A stretch of 64,000 nt of DNA, taken from Nemania diffusa (taxonomy: Eukaryota; Ascomycota; Sordariomycetes; Xylariales; Xylariaceae). Below, piece by piece: positions 1 through 12,400 of this stretch (positions are counted from its first letter, which is position 1; each line of letters starts with the position of its first letter). The translations under genes were made by a program, and so were the position numbers. The notes below the pieces were generated by a model. That model was not told the origin of the DNA. It was given only the letters and a program-made list of their open reading frames with translations, and ran no database searches. The stretch is from NCBI GenBank assembly GCA_038501195.1, contig JBBPUQ010000012.1, forward strand, positions 124,001 through 188,000, in the 5' to 3' direction.

Positions 1-443
1 GCAAAGACTACAATAGTCTTTCCGCTTAGCGGGAAAGACAGGTCAAACATTTGTTTATACTAAGATTTTATTTTACATTTAAATAAGTTTAGCAAACTAT
101 TGTAGAAATCCCTAAACATAATTATATATATTTATTTAACAAAATATATAAATACTTATATACTTCACCTTTTCAGGAGGGGGCTGACTATATCTTAAGC
201 ATTATTAACACTAATAATACCAATCACCGTCTAGTCGATGAACTGCATACCAAATAATTTATACTTGACACTTGGCTGCGGATTACCCATTGAATAATAA
301 ATCTTGATTTTACCCTACCACGAGTCATTACCTGTGCCATAAGTTATGTTACCATACTTACTTGGTTAAGATTGCTTTAGGGCTTTCCCGCAATTTGGTG
401 ATTTATAACCATAGGTTCACTACAGTTTTGGCCATTGTTCAAG
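1..443 (-). mobile_element. group I intron in cox2 (intron 7, partial)
   Basis: This intron follows the FYG codon of cox2 and runs off the left edge. On the minus strand it shows the conserved core in order: P (AATTGCGGGAAAGCCC, near 390), Q (AATCCGCAGCC, near 280), R (GTTCATCGACTA, near 240) and S (AAGATATAGTC, near 190). The same core class recurs at 63780-64000. No ORF is visible in the part inside the window. Confidence 0.8.
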
Positions 444-3400
444 ACCATAAAAAACTCCTTCTCTATTTACAAAAACAGATACTTGATTTAATCTACCTGG
501 ATCGTTCTGCAACTTAAACCTAATCATTTTGGTTATTTGTATATTTAAATACATAACGATTTTTATACAGTTTACCGCTAGCTATGTAGTTTCTTAAAGA
601 ACTTCTACTAAAACCAAATCTAGTTGCAACTTTATACGAAGAATCGTAGATTTTAGTAGTATTAGTATCAGAATCTAGTACCTCCACAGGTTTACCGGAG
701 GATAAATGTACTTTATTTAGACTCGTTTTTCTACGTTCATTTATTAATTCTCTTAGTTCTAATCCTGTTAAATCAGATATAGTTGCCTCAGATATTAGAT
801 TATTAGATATAATAAAATGATCTAAAAAAAAACTATTATTGGCTATATGTTTTTTATATGAAGAATGATGAATACCTAAATCTGCACAAAAAGCATTTAA
901 AGAGTTACTTGAATAATATAAGATTTTACAATCTTTATCGTACAAATATATATTAAACCCTTGATTTACTCTAAAATTTACTATTTTAGGTGTATTTAGA
1001 TTAAAATTTTTATTTAATAAATAATACTGTTCTAAGAAACAATGGGAATATTTAGAATAAGAAGAAGGTATAACTGTAACTTCTAAAGTAAAGGCTTTTA
1101 ATTCTTCCTTTTCCATCATAGGTAATAAAACACCGGTATCTTTGTTATTAAATAATGTATTTTTTTCAAAATATTGTTTGAATCTTCTAGCTAAATCATT
1201 ACTAGAACCTACATATTTTTTATCTGAATTCTTGTGTGAAAATATGTAAACTCCCGCTTTACTACGTTTTGATCCAGGTTTACCTATTAACCCTAATAAT
1301 CCAGGATTAGTTTGATCTGTAATAGGTAAATCAAAATTTACACGAGGAAGAGCTAAAAGTGTATCTAAATCTTTTTGAGTTATAGATACCTTTTGATTAA
1401 GTAATACACTATTTATAACTTCACTAGTTGTAAGATTACCTTTATTAATATGCTCTAATGCTAGAGAATTAGGACGATATTCTACTTTTTTAGGTAAAGT
1501 TAAGCTAGATTCATATCTAGATAATCAATTTAATTGATTAAAATAATATTTATAATTCAACATCTCCATATTAGGACGTTTATTTAAACATCCTAGAGTA
1601 GTATATACTCTTTTCATATATTGTCTTTTAGTAGAAATAAATACTACTTTACTAATATCAGAATTTCATATTAATTGCACATTAAATAAATAATAAAGTT
1701 TACTTAAGGATACGTATACAATCCTTAATATAAAACTAAATATTATTAGAAAATCGTATGACAACTTTTACTTATTAGGTTAAGGCTGTTGCAGTAACTT
1801 TAATCTAGGGTTATTATTATAAATAGTTAACACTATTTAACTTATTTAGACCTAGAATCGGCTTTCCCGACGACTAGAGTACACCTTACAATCATGAATT
1901 TATCTTGATTGAAGAACCGTCTACTCGTTGCTCTTTTACAGCAATATTATTATATATTGTTGACTTAGATCCGCGATCACCCATTTCAGTTTCCATCATC
2001 ATTAGTGATCTTACCATACCCTGAGGCATTAATCAGGCCGGTTGTAAAGTTTCCTTTACAACTTTGGTTACTAAAGTTTTAGGGCTTCCCCGGAGTTTGG
2101 CTCTTTTGCACATTTAATAATGAATTGCCTAGATTCATTTTTTTTTATGCATCACATTTAATACCTAAAGCAGGACACGCAAAAGACGAACCACTAAAAT
2201 TATTAAGTTATTCAACTCCTACATTTAAGCTTTTGAAAAAAAATACCCTTTATAAGTTATACCTGTATCTAAATATTTAGCTATCTGATTTCTATCTGCA
2301 TAAACACCTATACTCTTAAGGTGTTTTACGGTCATAGTTATACTAGAAAACTCAAGTGTTTGTTCTTGATCCTCCTTTCTAATCAGAATAGCTTTACTAA
2401 ATTTAATGCTAGTTCTTTTCTGTAATACTTCTTTTTTTTTTCTGTCTATTAATTCCAACAATTCTTGTAAACTTAGTTTTGTTCTTTCTGCTCCATCTAA
2501 AAAGTTAGTGGTAATTTTAAAGAAATCTAAGTAACTGTTCCCTGTTTTTATACAATTAGTGCAAGTAGCGTAGTGTATACCTAAAGCACCTTTAATCCCG
2601 TGTAAAGAGTTACCACAATAGTATAAAATTTTACCTTCTAAGCTATAAAGATATACAGTCTTACCTTGATTAACTCTGAAGTTAACTATTCTTTGAGTAT
2701 TAAGATTAAATTTCTCATGTAAAAGATAATACTGTTCTAGGAATAAGTAAGGAAAATAAAAATTTAAGTTATTTGAACCATTAAACTCTAAACCTATATT
2801 TTCAGGTATAACCAAAACTTCTAAATTAAAAGCTTCAAACCCTTCTTCTTTTATTAAAGGAATTAGTAATCCTGAGTTTTTTTGATTAAAATGTTTAAAA
2901 GTAAAATATTGATCCAGTCTTCTAGATAAGCTATTGCTAGAGCCTACGTATTTTGCACCTGACGCAATATGCGTAAAGATATAAACACCTGCTTTTATAT
3001 CTCTAGTGTTAGGTTTACCTACTAGACCCTCAAAAGAAGGATAAGTTTGATCATTTAGAGGTAATTTAAATCTAACACCCGGTATACTTTTAAGTCTTGC
3101 TAATTCAGCTTCTGTTATGGAAACTTTTTGGTTTTTTAATAAATTATTTAAAACATCAACTGTGATATCTTTAAAGTCTTTGTAAACGGTTTTATTTGGT
3201 GTTGTACTATAAAATCTAACCTTGCTACTTTTATTTCCATATCTCAAAGATGAATCGCGTATAATTACGCCAGAAGGTAATTTAACAAACCTTATGGTGG
3301 ACTTACTTTTATCTATATTAATAAAAAAAAGTAAAACGTAGATTAATACAAGAGAGTATATGGTACAAGGTATGGTTATAAGATTTAATAAAAGAATATA

Positions 3401-6400
3401 AGAAGTAAACAAGCAATTTTCTAACAAAAGGGACAAAAAGTAAATATAAAATTTTGATACCGTACCACAATAACCAAAAAAGTTCTTAATTACATATTAA
3501 GCTTATACAGTCTAGGACAGTTTTGTGGGAACTTTAATCTTGATTTACTTTATTTCTTCCAAGAACCGGTTTCCCGGCGACTAGAGTACACCTTACAATA
3601 TTGAAAATAATACTGAAGAACCGTCTACTCGTTGCTCTTTTACAGTAACCTAATCTAAAGAGGAAAAAAAGTACACACTTTTACTCACTAAATAAAGAGC
3701 TTGCTAACTAAGTATAGCAAGCTACTATAAAGATTACTGATTTAGATCCACGATTACCCATTTTAAGTGTATAGCCACGTTATTAAAAACACTTTCATCT
3801 TTAGTGATCTTACCGTACCCCGAGTCATTAATCAGGCCAGTATACATGTTTCCTTGTTACTTTGGTTACTAAAGCTTTAGGGCTTCCCCGGAGTTTGGCT
3901 CTTTTACACTTCAAATAGTAATAATTTTCTATTTATCATGTATAACATCACCAGAAGTAATTATAAATCTAACATGAGTTAATTCAGGAAGAATAACTCT
4001 ATTATCTACTTCTAACATTCTTAAACCTCCGTCTTCTAAATCAGATTCTGGCACCATATATGAATCAAATTCTATAAACTCTTCATCTGTATTTAAAAAA
4101 TCGGGGTATTGATAGCTTCAATATCATTGGTGACCCTCTGCTAATACTGACATTGAAGAATCATTAACTTCCAATTATGTTACTAACACTAAGGTATATG
4201 TTAATATTATTCACTGTCATTTATACAAATTTAAATATAATCTTCGTGCTGCGATATTTACAGCAGCGCCCTTCCTTTAATAATGAAAGGCGTGCGAAGC
4301 TGCCGTAAATAAATAATAAACACTTTTTTTTTTAACAACTAACTTCAACTTCCGCATTTTTTATGTAAACAGTTTGATTTTCAAATATAAAAGGTATACC
4401 CTTACTTTTTCTTTTAGATACTGTACTAGGATCTACTTTTAAAAATTTCGCACAATCTCCTAGTGAATCAAAACTGTGTAAAGTATTACCCTTTTCATCT
4501 ACTAATATAACACATACATTTAGGCGAGAAGAATGATAATATTTATTTAATGAAATTACAAATTTTTTTCGATAAATGACACGTGGGCTCTATACCATTA
4601 TTAGATGTGCAGGTGAAAAATGCGATGAAATTGTCCTCCTATTTTTTTGTTAATTTTGGGGGGTGAAACATGATAACTCCTTTTGTGGCATAAATAAGTG
4701 GCCGACTATTCTTAACCTATATTTGTTTCCAAAGGATCGCGGATATTCTTTCAAAGGGTAAAGCCCTCTTAGTTTCTTCCTGAATTCATTCCAGCTTTTA
4801 TGGCACGTATCTCATTCAATCCATCTATAGTTAAGTGCTTTTTCTCTTTCATTAATTCCGCAACCCTACATCAATCTTGAAAATCCTGAAGCTTTTTCCC
4901 TTGTACAGGGTATTTAATAAAAAATGGAATAATCTTTTCATTAATATCACTTAATTTTTGTACTAAATATCTAAAAGCACCTCTATTTTTGTAGACATCC
5001 CCGCAGCCAAAGAACTCCACCAAGCTTTTTATTAGTTGCTCATCTCTTTGGTGTTGAGTAATATCAAAAGCTAACCTAATTTGAGCTCCTGCTTTCCGGT
5101 CAGGCGCATCATTAATACTTACAATGAAGCACCCTTCAGCTGAAGCAAAACCGGCTATCAATGAGGCTCTGATGCATTTTCAACCTTAAAGATAGGTCTT
5201 AAAAGAGGAACAACTGACGGGAAGGCTACTGTAAGGCTATCAGATAAACCAAAATTTAAAGAGGCTCTCATTGCAACAATCTTTTGTAAACCTTCAGTTG
5301 TTAAATGTTTTTTTTCTTTAACTACCATAAAAATCTCTTTAAATAAAAGGTAGTCCCCTCGCTTTTGTGTAATTAAAGGATACTTATCAAAATGACAAAG
5401 TATGATTTCTAAATCTTTTACTGAAAAAGCCTGGTATTGAATGGATTCTGCACCATGTTTATATATTTTCCCTACTTTAAAGAAATTTTGAATATTTTCC
5501 AATAAAAAAAGATCTTTTTTTGAAATAGCAATTTTAAATATTAATTGAACTACTCAACCAGTTTTAGATTTGGGGTTTGCTATAACAGATACTGTAAAGC
5601 AACCTTCACCATCTGTATATCCAGAAACGAATCAAGGATTAATATCAGAACTTGAATTCTACAACTTTGCAAAGTAGCTTGAGAAGAAAATAATCTTTTT
5701 TGTTTAGGGAATAATATGTGCGTGCATGTAAGCGCTGTTTTATTTACATTATTTAGTGAGGCTAGCTGTTGACGATCGTGTTTACAATGATGGGTTTCGA
5801 ATAGAAGGTATGAGGAGATATCAACCAAAAAAAAACTTAGAAAACTAAAAAAAATATCATAAAGATTTTTTTTTATAAAAAATAACTGTAAAAGGATGAT
5901 GAAGTATAAAATTTTATTTCTAAACATAGAAATTGTAAACTTCAACAACATATATTTAAATCTTATGTTGAAGTGCAAAATCAAATTTTTTATATAATAA
6001 AAATAATCGCTACGCACAAAAATTTTTATTTTTTTTGTGAAAAAACTGACCAGTGCTATAATACTTATCATCAATATTGTTAAATCAACTTTTCATTTTA
6101 TTATTTACCCCCTCCCATAATAAGAGCAAGAGCTTGCGCCCTCTTTATGAAAACCAGAAGGGCGCTTAAAAACTCCTGTATATAGAGAGGAGGTATGAAA
6201 AAAATAGTTAATATTAAACTCTATTTATAAATTTTACTCTGCAATCACATTCATTTAATACTTGTCAAATATAAATTTATTCCCTATCAGTTTTACTAAA
6301 TAACCTAATTCCTTTTCCTCATAAATGGACCTAGAGAGGAGAGGGAGATCTTATCTCGAAATTTGAAGGTCCATTAAGTAATTCTTTAACTTTTGCTAAT

Positions 6401-9400
6401 AACTGTTCTCTATCTACAACTACATGATTTAAAGATGTTGATAATCTGTTATTATTAGTTTGACTTATTATAACATCTATTAATTTTATACCTTTCTCAT
6501 CTAAATGCATACCCTGTTCTTTTAATTTTAAAATGTTTTTTCAATCTTGAAAATCTAAATATTTTTTACTTTGTCAAGTAAGACTTTCTAAAAATGGTAT
6601 AAAAACATCAGAGATAAATAGGATTCGTGCAGTTTCAATTCTTGTAACTGATTCGTGATTAGGGTTATTAGATCTAACTTCAGAAATACCTATTGCATTT
6701 GTATAATCACCTTCTGTACTAGGGAGATTCTCTAGGTATACTTTAATACTTTTCATTAACTCAAAATTAGTAGAAGACTGAGTTAGACTAAAATCTAATC
6801 TATAATTATTATGTTTATTAATACTAAAGCATCCTTCTCCTTCTATAAAACCTAATAACCAGTAAGGTGTTATATTAATAACTTTATCCTTTGGTATTGT
6901 ATAATCTAATCTTAAACGATTCATATTGTTTTTTAATTTAGCGATTTCATTTAATACATCAGTACTAGGATTTGAATTAGTATAGAGCTCAAAAGCCAAC
7001 ACAAAATCTCTGTAATTAAGCCATTTTGAACCTTGAAGAGGGTACTTTTCAAAAATATTAATAAGTTTAGCTATATCTTTTAACCTAGTAACAGTAAAAG
7101 ATCCGTAATTATTGTAGAATCTAACCTCTCCAAATCCTAAAGATTTCTGGATATAATATAATACATTTAAGTCGTCCTTATGTAAATTAATTTGAAATCT
7201 AAAAGAACAGTTTTTACTTGTAGCAATATAAAAAGATCCCTCTCCATCAGTAAAACCGCTAAATCACGCATAGAAATTTTTCATTTCTCCCTTTAAAGAA
7301 TCAATTGAACAGGATACTTTTGATCCAGCTGTTGAAGATAAAATGCTATAACTTCTTGTAAAACTTTTATTAAATACAAAAGCATCAAAAGCCTTAGCCT
7401 GTGGACTAATAAAAAAAATACAAATTTTTCGAATCCATATCCTCTGGATTAGGATAAACATAAGCATAAGCCCGGCGACTAGACCTAGGGTCTGTTTTAA
7501 AGGCACATGTATGGCGGAGCCGTAGTTAGGTGATATAAGACTATATTTATTATAGCAAATATATCTTTTAAATTTGTAAAAAAGAGCAAGTTTAAAATTT
7601 AATTTAGGTTTAACGTTCAGGAAATTTATAAATTTCACTAACATGGTAAAGCTCTTATTAACTATCAGTATTGTTAATTAAAGGTTATACTTTAATTTCC
7701 ATATTTCTCAATAAGGTTCAGACTATGTCATCGTAAAATTTGAAATAAAATTACTTTATTTTTATTAATTCACGGAGGATACTCTATTAAATATACATAA
7801 ATTAAAAATGAGAATTTTACATCTTAATTTTTAAGTAAATACATTATAACTAATAGGAAAATAAATAAGCGTGAGATAAGATTTATTTTCTAGTCGTTGA
7901 ACGTTCTTGTTTAACATCATTTAATGACAATTATCTATTTTTACAAGCTACGCTTCAAGTTGACTGAAAATTATATCAGTTATTCTTGAAATTCATCCTC
8001 TTTATTTAACTTACAAGTTATAATTGTAAGGTGGACTAAATCTTTCATCCATTAAATATAATAGCTTAAAGGAAGGAAATGCAATTAATATTAAAATTAC
8101 TGCAGGGGTTATAGTTCATATTAATTCTATAATAGTCGATAAACATAAGTACTTTCATACTTAACCGGACTATATCTTACCTTATATATAAAGTTTCCAC
8201 ATTTAGTCTCTGAGGATCCCTACCTTCGTATGAATCCATACTCGTATACTAATGAGTACCGTCGGATTATACTAATATCTGGAGGTTTCCTACTGATAGT
8301 CCATTGTACATCCTTTAGGGTTATTACTGATAAAATTTAAATTTATAGTACCTAAAGGCTTTAGGAGTTTCCAGTATACAGTGGAATTTTATTCTTAGTT
8401 TTTTTAAGTTTATTTCGGAGATCCTCCGGTAAATTTATATCTATTTTTAAATATTTCACCGGAATTTATGTAAATTCTTATAGTATTACTACTAATCCCT
8501 AAAAATTTCGCAGCTCTTCTTATAGAAACAAAACTACCTATTAATTTAAATCCTTCTGAATCACATTTTTCAAGTATGTCCACAAGATAACCTCTGCTAG
8601 CACTCATCTTCAATAAAGTTTCTTCAGAATGGTTTCTACCTAAAGCTTTTTGTCTCATTAAATCTTTAGTTTCTTCAGTATGATTTTTACCAAATAATGG
8701 ATTATTTTCCTTCGCTTTTTTTAAAGACATAAGTGCTTTAGTTTCTTCAGAAAGAGTACGACCATATAAAGGAGATTTTTTTTGAACATAAATTCCTTTT
8801 AATGCTAGACTAATTTTGGTTTTAGTCTCTTCAGTATGTTTATGACCTGAGGAACTACCTGCTATTTTCAAAGTATTATACTTAGGATTTAATTTATCTA
8901 AATAATATTGCTCTCTTTCAGTTAAGTTAATTATATCGCAATATTCTAATATTTCTAGTGAAAAATTAAAATATCCGTATTTAATTAAAGCTCTGCTTAT
9001 TACAAGAGTTTCTCTATTTTTTAAATAACTAAGATTAAAATATCTCATAAATCTTTTCGATAAATTTATTGATTGTCCAACATATATATCATTTGTCAAT
9101 TTATTAGTTCATTTATAAATTCCAGATTTATTTTTATTATCCTTTATAATTATTTCTAGCTTGCTTGCAGCAGAAAAAACATCATCGTAAAAGTTTACGT
9201 TAGGAAGATCTAAAGAAGGTTTTGTACTACAAAAACGTATATAATTTATATTCGATCTCTTGTTAAACTTAAAACACTTTTGAGCAGGCACTATTCTACC
9301 ATGATTTAAATACTTGTGTGATATCACAAAAATCAACTTTATCTTAGAAATATATCTTTATCTTCACATGTATTCTTATATTCCTTATTTTAATTTGAAG

Positions 9401-12400
9401 GATAAGGGTTAGGAGTAAGTGACTAAATTTTATATTATTCTTTTTTTTCTGCTTCGTAAAGATTTAGGTTATCTTTGGCTTAGGTAAGTTAAGCACTATT
9501 ACGTAAATAATCTACCCTTATTCATACCTGATTTTATGTCACGAATAAGTTTTACACCTTTTGTAGTTAAATGTAAATTATTTTTCATTAATTGTCACAC
9601 TTTAACAAAATCTGCATAGTTTAAACGTTTTATACCTTGTATAGGGTATTTATCAAATAAAGGAAGAATTTTATCTGTTATATCACTAAATTTAGTTACA
9701 ATAAAAGATACTGATCTTTCCTCAATATAAATTTTACCACAACCTAAGTAGTTTACTAAACTTCTAATTAATTCTTCATCCCGCGAATGTTGAGTTAGTT
9801 TAAAACGTAATAGTACTTGAGTTCTAGGTTTGTCTAAAACTCTAACCAAAAAATTTCCTTCAGCAGTAGTAAATCCAGATAATCAATTAGGATCTATAAT
9901 AGTAGTATCTCAATTATTAGGCCTTTCTAATGGAGTAATATTAAGAAAAGCTTCTTTTAATTTACCAGGTAAACCTTTATTCAGTGAAGCTCTTATTGCT
10001 ACTATTTCATTTAACCCTTTTTCTGTTAAATGTTGTTTTTTCTTTAAAATATCAAACGCAGACTTAAATAATAAGTAGTCTGCATGTTTTTTAGTAATCA
10101 AAGGATATTTATCAAAATGATTTATTAATATACTTATATCATTTAATGCTCTTACATAATAAACACAAGTTCCATTCGATTTTACACTAATATTACCTAC
10201 ACCTAAATAAGATTTTATATCTTTCAATATAGAAAGATCTTTATTATCTATATTTATCTCAAAAGATACTCATGAAATTCACCCTATTTTAGTATTATCT
10301 GTCTTTTGAATATAAATTATAAAAGAAGCTTCCCCGTCTGCAAATCCAGTGAAGAATCAAGGATTCACAGGAGATATACAATCTATACGATCTGATTTAT
10401 CTATACTAATACTAGAATAATACTTTAGATATATTTCCTTAGACAGGATATTGATTTTAGGTTTTCTTTCGAAACCAGTTAGAGCACACCTTAAACAAGT
10501 AAGAGTTCTTACTTGCCCACTACCGTCTGCTCGTTGTTCTTTTACAGTTATGGGAATAGATCCTACAACTGATTTAGATTCGCGATTGTCCATTTTGTTT
10601 TCACAAATCCTTTGGCTTGTTACCATACCCGAGTAATTACTTCAGCCACCTGTATATTTTCTTATACGGTTTGGTACCAAAGGTTTTAGGAGTTCCCCGA
10701 AGTTTGGCAATGTATTCACCCATATCATTAAAGATTTTCCCGATCATTTTTTGGGTGATTGAGTTTCAGCGTAATTTCTAATTATAGATAACATTATTCA
10801 TGCAACAGCAAATAATATTATAACTAGATAATACATAATGTTGTCCGCTCTTTCATTAAAATATAATAAGTTTATAAACCCTGCCTACCTTGCAGGAAGC
10901 TTGCGCCCCTTTATAACCCCATCAACTAAAACTTAGTTTGAGGTGAACAGCAGAGAGAACATTTATCTTTTAAACTTATTATATTTAATATACCAAGAAA
11001 TATCTCTACTAATTAGGGTAGTTACTCTACTCTTTACATTCAAATTAAGGTTATTTAATGACAAACTTGTCATCAATATGTTATATACTCTAGATGTTAT
11101 AAAAGTATAAATAGGTGTATACTCTAGGTGGAGCTTTAGCTAACTTATTCTGCTAAAGATATACCCCTGCTGCTCCTCCTCCTTCGTAGGCTAAAAAAAA
11201 AATAAAATCTAAATATAATTTATGGATCTTTTTATATTATTAAAGACTTTATTTTTTTAAAGCAGCACAAATTAATTAATCTAGGGCTTTCTATTGCTAC
11301 AAGTTGGCTCTAATTATTATCGTCTTCCTTCCTAAGGGTATTCATTTGAAGTTTTATTTTTAATATCTTATCACATCCCTCCTTAGTATGATGAGCTTTC
11401 GAAGTCATTAGTTTAGCGACTTCCACTCAGCATTCAAAATCTTTACGTTTAGAACCCTGTATTGGAAAATTTGTAAAGAAAGGGATGATAATTTTATTTA
11501 TATCTAGTAACTTAGTTACAATATAATTATCATAAATCATTCTATTTACCTCAACTCTCCCGCAGTTAAAGAAAGAACAAATTTTGTGCATAAGTAAAGA
11601 ATCCCTACTGTGCTGCGTAATTTGACAACCTAGCACGAATCTAAGTTCATTGTTTATTGTAAAGAGACTTTACAAAGAAACAACCCTCAGCATCCACAAA
11701 ACCAGCTACCCAGTAAGGGTTCAAACTATCAGGGACTAACGCAGCGGGAATTTCTTTCCCTTTAATATAGGGAAACTTTTCCTTTAGTTTTGCAGGCAAC
11801 CCTTTATTAATAGAAGCCCTTATAGCCAGAATTAGATTAAACCCTTCAATAGTTAAATGTTGTTTATTTTTAATTAATTCCAAGGCTTCCTTGAATAGTA
11901 AGTAATCTCCTATTTTTTTTGAGATTAGAGGGTAAAGGTCTAAATGGTTTATAATAACATCTAAATCTTTAATAGCCATAATTCTATACTCTACCATATT
12001 AGGCCGACTACTAGGTTTTACAACACCTACACCACCAAAAAACTGTTGAAGTAATAATAATAATTCTTCATCCTTTTTATGCAAAGCTATAGAAAAAGAC
12101 GGATTAACATAATAACCTATTTTATATCTAGAGTTTTCACCCATATAGCAAATGAAAACAAGCTTCACCATCACAAAGCCCTGTTACATAAGCAGGGTGT
12201 AACTTACCCAAATTAGCATAAGAAGCACGTTTTAAGTTAAATTCCTCTGAGTGTGAATTCAATCTAAATTTAGGATCCTTCTCGCACGCAGGGTTTAACT
12301 CCAAGGAATTTTCCGTATATTTATTCAATAATATATATAAGATATACACGTTTTCGCCGTATACCTTACGAATCTAAAATATATTCAATCAGGTTTAGCT

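Larger units (their letters stand above)
4172..8046 (-). mobile_element. compound group I intron in cox2 (intron 4, 3.9 kb)
   Basis: This intron lies between LMD (ends 8047) and EVNDSSM (starts 4171). One core is clear: P near 7995 (GAATTTCAAGAA), R near 7905 (CGTTCAACGACTAG) and S near 7725 (GACATAGTCTGAACC). The length, two LAGLIDADG ORFs and a separate NUMOD1 tail suggest that a second intron or its remains is joined to the first. A clear second core is not visible. Confidence 0.7.
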
